A stretch of 28,126 nucleotides of DNA from Smittium mucronatum (taxonomy: Eukaryota; Kickxellomycota; Harpellomycetes; Harpellales; Legeriomycetaceae): the NCBI GenBank assembly GCA_001953115.1, contig LSSL01000337.1, forward strand, positions 9,750 to 37,875, written 5' to 3'. The stretch's first letter is position 1, and every line of letters begins with the position of its first letter. This document shows, piece by piece, positions 9,681-19,108 of the stretch. Position numbers and translations under genes: made by a program. A model generated the notes under the pieces. The model saw nothing but the letters and a program-made list of their open reading frames with translations. It searched no databases and was not told the DNA's origin.

Positions 9681-10074
9681 ATTGTAATATAAACCGTTTA
9701 CTAATCCCAAAAATTCCCTGAATTTGAGTTTTTAATGAATATTTAGTCTTCCTCGTCACTATTTATTTAATTTGAATTGTTTATGGGCCTATTAAACCAT
9801 TAAAAACTATGGCGGTACTAAGATGTTCGTGTTTTTTTTTTACTTATAATTTTATTTCAAAATCAGAATATATGTTTATCAACTTCGAAGATGAATATCA
9901 TATAAATCACTTATCCACTCACTCGCCCACAAAACCATTTAATTTTTTCGAAAAAATAAATACTAGATCTTAGAATACAATCCCCAAAATTAATTATTTT
10001 TTAATCAATAGAATCAATTAATTAATTATACTTCCTGTGCCCAATAATTTAAAATAAAATATCGTTTAATATGA

Positions 10075-10100
10075 TTTATTTTATTTTATTTTATTTTATT
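10075..10100. repeat. (ATTTT)n microsatellite
   Basis: Five perfect 5-bp periods with A at 10078, 10083, 10088, 10093 and 10098. It lies about 40 bp outside the presumed 3' end of repeat copy B, where retroposons often carry tail-derived simple repeats. A causal link is inference only. Confidence 0.85.
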
Positions 10101-10138
10101 AGACAAAAGATTTAGGGGCCAAGATATACTAAAATCAG

Positions 10139-10784
10139 ATTTTATTAGATTACGGGGCTTTTTATTACATCTTTCAAGATTATTCTTTTATAATTCATTA
10201 CAAATAATACTAAAAAAAATATTTAAAAAAAATTGCATAAAAGGCTATTACCCTATTATAAGCTCCTCGGCCAGGCTAAAAGTCGCGTGCTTATTGAAAA
10301 AGGGTAGAATCCAATAACTTATAGAAACCTTCAAACCCTTAAAATTTCCTCAAGTATGTGTATGTCCGAGGTTACATGATGTCAAATATTAATCCAATTT
10401 CAACGAAGAAAATTCATTGAAACTAGAAAGCTCCTAGTTAGAGTCCATATCTAACAGTTTTATGCGAAATCGATACCTAATTAAACGTGCAATTGCTAGT
10501 CTTTGCCATTCTACAGATAGCTGATAGATGCTGTGATTTTTCTGCCCGTCCAAAGCTGGAGTCATGCAATTAAAATGCCTCAGGCTGTCCTAAACGGCTT
10601 AGCTTCACCTTTTTCAAGGTGGTTCTCCTTTTGAATCGCAGCTCTCCAAATCGCTTTGTGCTATCTCTACTATCTCCAACCAAGAATAATAAAACTCTAT
10701 GTGAAAATTTTCTTTTAGCGTACTTAAAAAATTAAACCAGCTAAGCATCTAAAACACGGCGAGGTATTTCACATTTAGGGGTTG
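10139..10784 (-). mobile_element. Copy B of the structured repeat, diverged and inverted relative to A
   Basis: The reverse complement of 10239-10784 aligns with 6468-6982 over its whole length with many substitutions. Conserved blocks include ACCTCGCCGTG (near 10760), TTATTCTTGGTTGG (near 10680), TCAATGAA/TTCGTTGA (10398-10422) and AGAAGGAGCT-type segments around 10430. The tail part (10139-10238) matches A more weakly (AATACTAAAAAAAATAT, ACGGGGCTTTTTATT). Most differences make B more AT-rich than A (C to T, G to A), consistent with an older copy drifting toward local composition. No clean poly-T marks its 3' end. ATTTAGGGG occurs both at about 10111 and at the 5' end (about 10774) and might be a target duplication, but copy A also has CCCCTAA at its 5' end, so this is unresolved. 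Confidence 0.6.
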
Positions 10785-11941
10785 TTATATCGAATATGAC
10801 ATTTTTAACATGCGAAAAAAATGCAGGAAAAGCTTCTTTTATTCGTAACACGGAATGGATTTAAATTTCAATACGTATGAAATTACGACTCAATATTGTT
10901 ACAAAATCACCATTTGTAAAAATTGGCACAACATCAAAATCCGTAAATCACAAATGAAGGGAGGAGGGGGCTTTTACAGCAATCATAAATGGTGTTGGAC
11001 GTTGAATTATCGAGTTTTTTTTTTTGTATCACACAATTTTATTGTGATTGAATTATCTAAAAATCTATGATGATTGGTCTCTTATAGCAAATCAAATATT
11101 CGGGCTCAGAAAATGTTTATAAAAAATTAACAGGTTATGGGTATTTATTCAATAAACCCTAGATTTACCAATCTATCGAGCGAGTACTCCTATTTCCCAC
11201 TGTAATCTAAGGGTAAAATCATTCAAACTGTTTTGAAAATTTTATTCAAGGTGCTTCATAGTATAGATGGCTGTATTATAGAGAGCTATTTATTATTTTG
11301 AGTAAACAGATCATGTACCATTCCTAAGTCTATAAGTTACTAATACTTTCCGAAAATATTTTCAGCAAAAGCATATTGGCTATAAGTTAGTTCGAAATAA
11401 ATTCTTAGTTTCTGCCTTTTCATAACTTTAGAGTCTACTAATGACGATTTGGATTTGAATCTGTTGTACATAATAATGAAAACTGGCAAAAAAAAAGCCA
11501 AGTTTTATTGGCGCAGAAATCATTTTCGATGCGTGCTAATAAAAACCATTGGTGAGTGAAGCTCAATATTGAATTTTTAGCGTATTACTGGGTAATGAAG
11601 CTCTTTAATTGTGGCATTTTGCAAAGATTTCCGATTATCTTAGTCACATGTAATGAGCAAACTAGTAATATATTGGTAGATTGTGATTACAACAGTGTAA
11701 TTATTTAATTATTTGCTCTGTGAAAAGCTGTAATCAGCAATTTTTTATGCTCAAGGGTAAAATCACCAAAAATCTATTGGATAGTAATGTAACTAGTGCA
11801 TAGTTTTTTTTTTAAAAATTTGACTGAAATTTCGATTTCGCATTCATGGAAATATTGAAATTAGACCACTATTAAAATACAAAAGTATACACTTTAATAA
11901 ACTTTTATTACTTGAACGGTTGAAACAAATAGGCGGATAAC
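10785..11941. other. Intergenic region upstream of eIF3j
   Basis: AT-rich but less extreme than the deserts. It contains the possible repeat fragment D (11015-11072), small hairpins such as GCCAA...TTGGC near 11497, and two widely spaced occurrences of AAGGGTAAAATCA (near 11211 and 11753). A 71-codon frame at 10855-11070 runs through the poly-T of fragment D and is not called as a gene. The eIF3j promoter is presumably in the last few hundred bases, but I cannot name a specific element. Confidence 0.5.
11015..11072 (-). repeat. Possible 3'-end fragment (D) of the structured repeat family
   Basis: A T11 run (11015-11025) is followed directly by GTATCACACAATTTTATTG, closely resembling the same position in copy C (T9, then GTGTCACGGGATTTTATTG) and copy A in reverse complement (GTATCATGGAATTTTATT). 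Similarity continues loosely for about 30 bases (AAAAATCTATG against AAAAACTATG). If real, it is a 5'-truncated minus-strand insertion, a typical retroposition product. Confidence 0.4.
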
Positions 11942-12965
11942 ATGTCAAGCGCAAGTATGTTAATAAATTTAGTTTCTGGTTTTCTGTACTCCCCATTTCC
12001 TTTTTCTGATTTCAACACCTCCTTCTATTTTAACTATTATTTTTAGTTCCAAAGAAGAAGATCTGGGAGGAAGATGATTCCAGTGATTCTGATGTCAAGG
12101 TACCTCTCCTATTATTCAGACTTTCTTTTAAATCATTTTATTTTTCCACCTCTCCTACCGATTGCAAAAAAAAAGAAAAGCGCTGACTAAAACAGTCAGT
12201 ATTTACTCATTTAATAAATTTAGGATAACTGGGATGATTCTGAAGAAGAATCAGAAGAAGAACAGGAAAAAAAGAATTTGGAACAGAAGCCTTCCGAGCC
12301 TATAGTTAAACCTACTCCAAAACCAGCAGAGAAAAAGGTTCATTTATTTTCAAATCCATTAAGTTTCAAGAAAAGAAAAATATATATTTAAAGAATTTTA
12401 TTAATTTCAGCTTCCACTTTCCCCACTCTTGATCTCCCTTTTTTTGAGGATCCTATCCATCTCTTTTAATGATAATTAATCCTAATGATTTTAGGCCAAA
12501 GATGTTGTCGAAGAAGTACCTGTTGCAATATCTTCACGTGACGTTGAAAGGCAACTTGTAGTGGACAGCGATATTCAGAATGCTGAGGATCTATTTTCAG
12601 GTCTAAACATTAAAGATGTCGCTTTCAAAAATGCTCTCACAAATCCTAACCCCAAAACCGAAGCTGAATTCAACCAGTTCAGAATAGCTCTTGTCGAAAA
12701 AATTTCAAAGCTTGGTACCCAAAAAAACTATGCTTCCTTTGTTAACTCTTTCGTCAAGGATTTAGTTGCTCCATTAACCGACACCGAAGCCGCTAAAGTT
12801 CAAAGATCCGTAGGTGTTATCGTTACCGAAAAACAAAAAACCGCTAGAAATACTGCTAAAACAAAGAAGGGATCCAAAAAAGCTGTCGTGACTACTGTAT
12901 CTAAAGGGAGAGTCGAGATTGACGATTACACCAATGGTTATGACGACTTTGATGATTTTATGTAA
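11942..12965 (+). CDS. HCR1: Eukaryotic translation initiation factor 3 subunit J (eIF3j/Hcr1)
   Basis: eIF3j binds the 40S subunit near the mRNA entry channel and aids eIF3 assembly, start-site fidelity and ribosome recycling in the cytosol. I reconstruct four exons: 11942-11954, 12047-12099, 12224-12337 and 12495-12965. All three introns are GT-AG (GTATGT, GTACCT, GTTCAT donors; ATTTTTAG, AAATTTAG, GATTTTAG acceptors). The frame stays open through every junction and gives 216 residues, somewhat shorter than the roughly 260 of yeast and human. The N-terminus (MSSAIPKKKIWEEDDSSD) continues to DNWDDSEEE, the acidic W-rich family signature. A charged K/E/P linker follows, then a helical domain with DLFSGLNI and FVKDLVAPLT. 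The C-terminus is lysine-rich and ends in the acidic tail YDDFDDFM, which in the family contacts the 40S. The ATG at 11942 is chosen because its short first exon splices in frame into the WE(E/D)D motif. It converges with the PPR gene. Confidence 0.93.
12183..12199 (+). other. Small hairpin in eIF3j intron 2
   Basis: CTGACT (12183-12188), loop AAAAC, AGTCAG (12194-12199), a perfect 6-bp inverted repeat lying 24 bases before the 3' splice site of the second intron. It could shorten the effective distance to the acceptor in the pre-mRNA, or it may be chance. Confidence 0.6.
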
Positions 12966-13141
12966 ATTATTCATCATTTTTTGACTTTTTCTGGCTTCAT
13001 TTATTCAAAAAATTAATCATTTAGAATAACATTTATGATCTATTCTGAACTTATATTCTAATTGATTGTGTATTTTGTTAAATCTATTTAATTTCTATAA
13101 AATCTATAAAAATAATATCTATGCTGAAAAAAAATAACTAG
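12966..13141. other. Convergent 3' intergenic gap
   Basis: 176 bp between the stop codons of eIF3j (plus) and the PPR-like gene (minus). The sequence is AT-rich with several AATAA-like elements on both strands, so poly-A sites of both genes probably lie here and their 3' UTRs may overlap. Confidence 0.6.
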
Positions 13142-16100
13142 TTATTTATAAAGAGGCTTTCTACTCTCTTCCTTTTTTGCTATATCCGAAATTCTCATCC
13201 AATATTCTCCTCTCTTTTGAAGAACATCCATACTACCAATTTGACCTGAGCTTTGTGTGGCATTTCCTATAGCTGTATTATTCCCCAGAATATTGTTGTA
13301 ATAGCCAGCTATTAAATAACATGGTCGGTGCAATTTAGTGGAAATCCCTACATCTTCTGAGTTGAATAAGGTGCTATAGCAACCTTCCTTATCATTCTGA
13401 AACCCAATTAAGAAATTAATAAGAACTTCTAAAAGTCCCAACTCTGGATGTCCAGTATTTACCAATTGTTCTACAAGATTGTATACAGCCCCTTTGTTTA
13501 AATCAGAGACCCCAGGAATTTCTGGTATTTGATTCATTTTTGACCAGACAAATTTTGGATCAATTAGAGTAATCCAGGTTATAAGAATCCTACTGGTTGG
13601 AGGGCTTTGGGACAACGGAAATTTTTTCCTAAAGAATTCGACTATCTCTAATACTGATTGAAATGGATTTTTGGTTATCCAATCAATAACCAATTCGAAG
13701 GTATTAAAACTTGGAGATATCCTACATTTATCCATCATGTTTAGCACTTCGAGAACGTCGCCCTGAAACCTAAACACATTACTATCAACAGTGTCACAGT
13801 AGCTAAAGTGGGCGTTTTGCGAACACCCATTCTCAGCAGTAATTTTTTTGCCTTTGGGATTCAAACCAACTAAAAATTCCAAATACCTATCAAAAGGCTC
13901 ACTTCGAGAAACCAACATTTCTCCAAATTTCATTTTATTCCTTATTTTTTTATTGGTTTGCGAAAATTTTTGTTCTAATGCAGATAGTTTTCCATATTCA
14001 CAGACAAATTCATACGCTATCTCGCTGAGATTGCAACTACACGCTGCCCGGACAAGATATTTATAAATCGAATGTGGGTAAACAGATAAACTGACTATGT
14101 CGTTTAAATTTGAAGTTTTTAGTTCGTCTAGTTTAATTCCCAAATCTTCTAATGAAGGTCTAGATTCGTTTGTGTGGGAATTATCATCGTTAGTATAATT
14201 TTTCGAGCTATTGGATATTATTTTATAAGCGGCGCCAGAACCGTATTCAATTGAACTTAGACTTGTTTTGGGGCAAATAAGTTTATCTTCAAAGTTCAAT
14301 CTTTCTAAAATCTTGCCTTTAGTCAATAAAAGATATGAACTGCTATCATGTGCCTTTTCTATTAGCTTGAACACCAAATCAACGAAAATTGATGGGATTT
14401 TAACGGATGGACTGTTGACCATCTGTTTAACTATTTGTACAGAGATTTCAGAGAATACCATAAGGATGCTCATTCCATCCACATAACTTGATTTAAAGCC
14501 ACCTTGCAGTATAGCATCCCGTTGAAATGCAGAACTTTTAGTATGGGAATTCAAGTAGGACACAATAGTTCGGATCTTTTTACTTTTAGATATAAAAAAT
14601 TCAGGTAATATAGGTAAAGCTAGATTTGGATCATCCAGATTGTAAAGGCTATACAGTAATCTAGTGGAGGCTGATATCGATGGGAATATATTTCCATTAA
14701 AACTGGTGCATATGAAATTGTACCTAGAGAAAGCTTCACTCAATTTTCCAACTCTTAGCAAATTTTCAATTACAAGAGATTCTGTACTTGCAAAATAATT
14801 CCAAGCAAATGTACTGTCTGAGTCACGGAATCCTTTTATGTCAACAGGAAATTCCCATCCGTTTTTGGATTCATTAACTGAAAGATTAGGGATTAGAGAA
14901 TTTTGCATATTTGGTATATAAATATTATATATTGCATCCAAATCCACCTTATTATTAGCATATATTACTGAGTTACTCTTTGGGTTTTGTCTGGGATTCC
15001 TCAACTTCAGTGCCAAAGTGATAAGACTTAATAGGGCCTCAGAAGATACAATTAGACGGTCAGAAACCATTTCATGAAAATGCTTCATCGCATGCAAAAT
15101 ATTACCTGACTTACTCAATTCAATTATCTTGTTTGACCTAAATAAACTAGATTCATTCCAAAATAATTTTTCTTGAGAAAAAGGTACGGGGGACTCAATT
15201 TTTTTGGAAGAATCATTTAAATTATTGGAAGCAATGGAAGATTTTTGATATTTTTTAAACCCTAAATTAAAAGTCTGATGATCAAATCTGGATTTTATTC
15301 CTAAACTGTCAAGCTCTTTGTTTATGTAATTTGACGCTACAGATAAGCAACGAGACATATTCTTTGAAAGTGGCTGATTTTTGTAAACGTAAAATGATGT
15401 GTCAAATTCAGGATGATTTTTTGATATCTTCATAATTAAAAGAATGGATTTAATAATTGTTGTCTCAAGATCCTTGCCCTTTAAATTGATATGTGTTGTC
15501 TTGTATCCCATGAGAATATCAGAAGTTGTTTGTGGAGTGGCGGCTATATTTACTAATTTCCCACTATCCAATTCGGGGATTTGAAGTTTATAGATGGCAC
15601 TTGCTGCCATTAATAGAAGGCTTATGTAGTTCAACCCGAACCCTGGCCAATTCCCCACTCTTTGGGCATCAATGTTAGGGTACACATTAGATATAAAATC
15701 ATCGTATATTAAACCTAATATTTCTAAGGATAGGTATGTCCTGGACTGGAATAGGGATTGGTAGAATAGATCAAAATCAAGATTGTTATTTTCGGAGATT
15801 TCGAATTTAGAATTATTTAATTTTAAAATTAAATTGGAAACCTGGCAAGTTTTGTTGGAATTAAAAAGAAGTAAGAGTGTAGTATTCCAGTGAGAAATTT
15901 CTGAAATTGATAATATGTCTTCTGATGGGGTTGTTAGTGGTTGAATAAAGTTTGAGATGAAATGGCCACTTTTGAAATAATTAGCCAATTGATGATCTTG
16001 GCAATTTTCTGACATTGAAATAATATCTTTAGATACTTTGGTTACCCAATTTAAATTTAATGATGCACCAGCTTCCACTCTAATAGATTTTGATCTTCCG

Positions 16101-18403
16101 AAAAATTGGAAAATAACCTTGACAAATTGAAAAAATTCGAATTTTAAGGAATCTTGTCCGTGACCAGGCGAGGAGAGGATATTGAAGTTTTCGATTAAGA
16201 TATTTAAAATTGAAGAGGCTACGGATACAGGTATTTGAATCTCCCATTTCTTTTCAGACATACTCCACGTTTTGAAAACATGATTAAGCAATTCTATCTT
16301 TTTAGATGTCAATGAATTTGATTCTTCAAAAGTTTCTAAGCCTGGACATGTAGATTCTATAGAGTTCAAGGTCAATATTAAACATTGAAATACCAGTGAG
16401 TATGTGTCCTTTTTAGGACTTGGAATTAGTACAGAGTCATATTCTGAATTGAGGAGGGTCTTTTGAATAGAGAGATAAGACTCTTCAGATGATTCAAATG
16501 AGACTTTATCTTCAATGACAGTCTGCATTGAGTAAAAAAGATCCATAGCTTTGTGGTATTCTCCAACATTAAATAGACATCTTATTAATGCAGAATAAGA
16601 GGATGAACTATGTCCTATTTTGGCTGCAATTGTTGCAGCTCTCAATGTTTTGTAGGCAGCATTAATTTTTCCTTGAGACAACAAAGAGAAAATATGTTGG
16701 CTACTGATAGATCCCTCATTCCATCTTGCAGATAAAAATTTTAAATTTTTTGACTCTGATGGATCGATTTCACTAAACCCATCAAGTTGAGACCTCCACC
16801 TGTTAAGAAATTGGCGATATACCCATTGCTCTTTACTAAATTGAAGGGAAAGACGAAGAGATTTTATGTACATTTCACTAACAGTGGTATTCATGTGATT
16901 GACTAAAATTTCATTCGGAGTATTTAGTTCAGGATCAAAAGAGTCGCGTAAAATTTTGTTTTGGGAATTGTCGATAGGGTTGGCCAAAGATAATAAATGG
17001 GGAAACTTAGAGACTAAAAGCTCAATATCTGTAGAGTTACCTTTAATGGCAAGAGACTTTACTAATTTAATAGTAGCAGATTTTAGGGAAGAAATGTGAT
17101 CTTGAGATAGTAGTTGATCGTTAGATAGGTCACCAAAGGTCTTAATTAGCAAATTAAGAGCCTCTTTACTGGCATTAAGATCAGAAATGGAGTATATTTT
17201 CTCAATATAGGTTTTATCTAAGGGATTATTAAATACAGGGGTATTGGTGGAATGAAGAGGATTTTTATCGACGGGAACAAGAGATCTATAATCGGGATTG
17301 GGATTGGCGAGGGTTTTAATAATTTTTTTAAGAGATAAATATTCAACCCAAACACTAGATAACTTTTTGTTAACCCTTGGACTTTTTGAGCTTGATAAAA
17401 AGTTTGATAAATTGGAGACCTTGCTTGGTGGTAAAAAAACTCCATAGCCTAATTTTTCATAAATACGATCTGACCTATTTTGGACACTAGAAAATCTACG
17501 AAGTTTTCCCTTTTCCTTTGAGAATCTTTTTTTATTTTCATTCTCAAGTAAGTTTTTTTCGTTTTTTCGTAGGAGTTGCTCAAAAAAGATGCGGTTGCTT
17601 AATATGTTTGAAGGATGTGAGGATTCAATAGCGGATAAATCGCCGAGAAAATCAGAAACCCGCAATTGAATAAAATAATCGAATCTCGAATAAAAAGAAA
17701 TTAAAGATAGAGTAGCATCAATAGAGATGGGAATTTGAGTAAGTTTGAAAAGTTTGAGAATGAGAGTGATGCGACTTAAAATGAAAAAGGGACCAAGCAC
17801 GGCTCTAACTTGATAAGATGGATTTATGCAAAATTCAACTAGGACATTTGTGTAATCAACAGACTTGATATTTTTTAAATTTTTTTCGAGAAATCTGGCA
17901 AGATTGGAGTCAGTGAGATATTTGGGAGAAGTGTATGAGAGCATAGGGTGGTCTAAATCTATTTTAGACAAGTATACCAAAAACAAATCGAGAATTTTGG
18001 ATGGGATAACCCTGAGAGGCTCACTTGTGTCTGAAGAAGAAGAGGAAGAATCATAATTAGAAGAATCAAGATAGTGGTCAAGATGGTAATGGTCAAATAT
18101 TCTAATAATTGATATATTGTCGGATTTAAATTCGGCCTCTAGCCACGATTCGATATCAGAAATAAAAAAATGATCTTTTTCGGCTTCTTTAGTAGAATAT
18201 AATCTAATAAAATGGGAATCAAAGCCTTTTTGAATAACAGAAGTGCTGGAAGTAGAAAATTTAAGCTGTAAATGGATCAGATTAGTAGAGGAAAATTGGC
18301 AAGTAGAAAATCTAAAGTTGAAAGAAGGAACAGCCTTGAGTACTTTTGAAATTGTGCATAAACGTCCAGGACTTCTTAGAAAAGTTGAAGACGTATAATG
18401 CAT
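13142..18403 (-). CDS. Very large mitochondrial PPR-like protein
   Basis: A single uninterrupted exon. The frame is open from an ATG at 18523 (1793 residues), but I prefer the internal ATG at 18403 (1753 residues). That start gives a typical mitochondrial presequence: MHYTSSTFLRSPGRL, rich in S/T/R with no acidic residues for about 70 positions, then RLYSTKE. Helix-pair segments look like degenerate pentatricopeptide repeats: about 575-640 (KINAAYKTLRAATIAAKIG, then YSALIRCLFNVGEYHKAMDL), about 1096-1130 (SGNILHAMKHFHEMVSDRL), about 1216 (VGKLSEAFSRYNFICTSF), about 1440-1475 and about 1546-1570 (GDVLEVLNMMDKCRISPSF). PPR proteins bind organellar RNA and act in its processing, stability or translation. 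The long S/N-rich stretches between helices have no domain I can name. It could be a rapidly evolving translation or RNA-stability factor specific to this lineage. The family call is fairly sure; the specific role is unknown. Confidence 0.8.
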   Translation of the reverse strand: MHYTSSTFLRSPGRLCTISKVLKAVPSFNFRFSTCQFSSTNLIHLQLKFSTSSTSVIQKGFDSHFIRLYSTKEAEKDHFFISDIESWLEAEFKSDNISIIRIFDHYHLDHYLDSSNYDSSSSSSDTSEPLRVIPSKILDLFLVYLSKIDLDHPMLSYTSPKYLTDSNLARFLEKNLKNIKSVDYTNVLVEFCINPSYQVRAVLGPFFILSRITLILKLFKLTQIPISIDATLSLISFYSRFDYFIQLRVSDFLGDLSAIESSHPSNILSNRIFFEQLLRKNEKNLLENENKKRFSKEKGKLRRFSSVQNRSDRIYEKLGYGVFLPPSKVSNLSNFLSSSKSPRVNKKLSSVWVEYLSLKKIIKTLANPNPDYRSLVPVDKNPLHSTNTPVFNNPLDKTYIEKIYSISDLNASKEALNLLIKTFGDLSNDQLLSQDHISSLKSATIKLVKSLAIKGNSTDIELLVSKFPHLLSLANPIDNSQNKILRDSFDPELNTPNEILVNHMNTTVSEMYIKSLRLSLQFSKEQWVYRQFLNRWRSQLDGFSEIDPSESKNLKFLSARWNEGSISSQHIFSLLSQGKINAAYKTLRAATIAAKIGHSSSSYSALIRCLFNVGEYHKAMDLFYSMQTVIEDKVSFESSEESYLSIQKTLLNSEYDSVLIPSPKKDTYSLVFQCLILTLNSIESTCPGLETFEESNSLTSKKIELLNHVFKTWSMSEKKWEIQIPVSVASSILNILIENFNILSSPGHGQDSLKFEFFQFVKVIFQFFGRSKSIRVEAGASLNLNWVTKVSKDIISMSENCQDHQLANYFKSGHFISNFIQPLTTPSEDILSISEISHWNTTLLLLFNSNKTCQVSNLILKLNNSKFEISENNNLDFDLFYQSLFQSRTYLSLEILGLIYDDFISNVYPNIDAQRVGNWPGFGLNYISLLLMAASAIYKLQIPELDSGKLVNIAATPQTTSDILMGYKTTHINLKGKDLETTIIKSILLIMKISKNHPEFDTSFYVYKNQPLSKNMSRCLSVASNYINKELDSLGIKSRFDHQTFNLGFKKYQKSSIASNNLNDSSKKIESPVPFSQEKLFWNESSLFRSNKIIELSKSGNILHAMKHFHEMVSDRLIVSSEALLSLITLALKLRNPRQNPKSNSVIYANNKVDLDAIYNIYIPNMQNSLIPNLSVNESKNGWEFPVDIKGFRDSDSTFAWNYFASTESLVIENLLRVGKLSEAFSRYNFICTSFNGNIFPSISASTRLLYSLYNLDDPNLALPILPEFFISKSKKIRTIVSYLNSHTKSSAFQRDAILQGGFKSSYVDGMSILMVFSEISVQIVKQMVNSPSVKIPSIFVDLVFKLIEKAHDSSSYLLLTKGKILERLNFEDKLICPKTSLSSIEYGSGAAYKIISNSSKNYTNDDNSHTNESRPSLEDLGIKLDELKTSNLNDIVSLSVYPHSIYKYLVRAACSCNLSEIAYEFVCEYGKLSALEQKFSQTNKKIRNKMKFGEMLVSRSEPFDRYLEFLVGLNPKGKKITAENGCSQNAHFSYCDTVDSNVFRFQGDVLEVLNMMDKCRISPSFNTFELVIDWITKNPFQSVLEIVEFFRKKFPLSQSPPTSRILITWITLIDPKFVWSKMNQIPEIPGVSDLNKGAVYNLVEQLVNTGHPELGLLEVLINFLIGFQNDKEGCYSTLFNSEDVGISTKLHRPCYLIAGYYNNILGNNTAIGNATQSSGQIGSMDVLQKRGEYWMRISDIAKKEESRKPLYK

Positions 18404-18889
18404 TTTAAGGAGATATAATTGATGGTCATAATACTCAGTCTGCTGTAATGGTATTATCACAAAATGAAAAACTAAACTGGCTGTCAAAAATTTCTGTAAT
18501 ATAGCAAAATTGAACACAGCCAATTAAAATGGGAATGACTAGGATCTAATTATATTTTCGAAGAAAATGGAAATGTCAAATAATGAGAAAATTCTCACCA
18601 TCCAAACCAGTTGTTCTCAAATATCGTTTTAGGCCCTGAAATCAAATCACCTCATTTTGAAATCTTGATTGTTGAAAGCGAGGCTCTTACCAACAAATAT
18701 TAGAGGATTTTATATTAAATGTTCAGTTAAAACAAGGTTAAAAATATGATGACAAATTTCGTAAAAAAATGGGAGTACAAAATAAAAAAAACATTGTTAA
18801 AATATAACAGACTAGATTTGAATCTATTTAGTATGGAATCAATAGTAGAGAAAGACAATCGCAAAGATATAAAGATAAGGGAAGAGATA
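18404..18889. other. Intergenic region between PPR-like and QCR10-like genes
   Basis: About 490 bp upstream of the minus-strand PPR gene. The first 120 bases are an in-frame N-terminal extension of that gene (ATG at 18523) which I treat as 5' UTR. Plus-strand and minus-strand frames at 18746-19060 and 18727-18921 overlap the QCR10-like gene antisense or in other frames and are not genes. Promoter elements are not identifiable. Confidence 0.5.
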
Positions 18890-19108
18890 TTATTCCTCCT
18901 CAACTTTCCAGTAATCTCCAATGTAAGGAACTTGGGACATTATATCACGTTTAACAACAGGAACTTGAGAGGCCAAAAGCAAGACGGTGATTCCTGCGAA
19001 TCCAGTCCACATAGCGCCGGATTTCATCCAATATCTGGCACGTTCTGTTGTAAATCTTGAAACGCTTCCCTGGGGCTTGTAAATTACGTGAGGAGATGGC
19101 GACTTCAT
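18890..19108 (-). CDS. QCR10: Cytochrome bc1 complex small subunit, QCR10/UQCR11 family
   Basis: A 72-residue single-span protein. A short hydrophilic N-terminus (MKSPSPHVIYKPQGS, then FTTERARYW) leads to one membrane segment at about residues 32-49 (AMWTGFAGITVLLLAS), then VPVVKRDIMSQVPYIGDYW and an acidic end. The pattern of a transmembrane helix followed by a P-basic-stretch-(V/I)P(Y/F)(I/F)G motif matches yeast Qcr10 (77 residues) and human UQCR11 (56 residues). These are peripheral small subunits of respiratory complex III in the mitochondrial inner membrane, near the Rieske protein. The frame is open upstream to an ATG at 19249 (119 residues), but the extra 47 residues are F/Y/I-rich AT-type sequence and would make the protein too long, so I start at 19108. 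The gene lies head-to-head with PIG-A across 1.1 kb. Identification rests on motif pattern and size only. Confidence 0.75.
   Translation of the reverse strand: MKSPSPHVIYKPQGSVSRFTTERARYWMKSGAMWTGFAGITVLLLASQVPVVKRDIMSQVPYIGDYWKVEEE

Noticed and set aside
12774..12977. 67-codon minus-strand ORF opposite the last eIF3j exon
   Set aside because: Antisense shadow of a well-supported coding exon.
18404..18523. 40-residue N-terminal extension of the PPR-like protein
   Set aside because: Upstream in-frame ATG exists, but the extension contains acidic residues and hydrophobic stretches unlike a presequence. The internal ATG starts a classic mitochondrial targeting sequence.
18746..19060. 104-codon plus-strand ORF
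   Set aside because: Its second half is antisense to the QCR10-like gene, the first half is AT-rich filler, and there is no domain.
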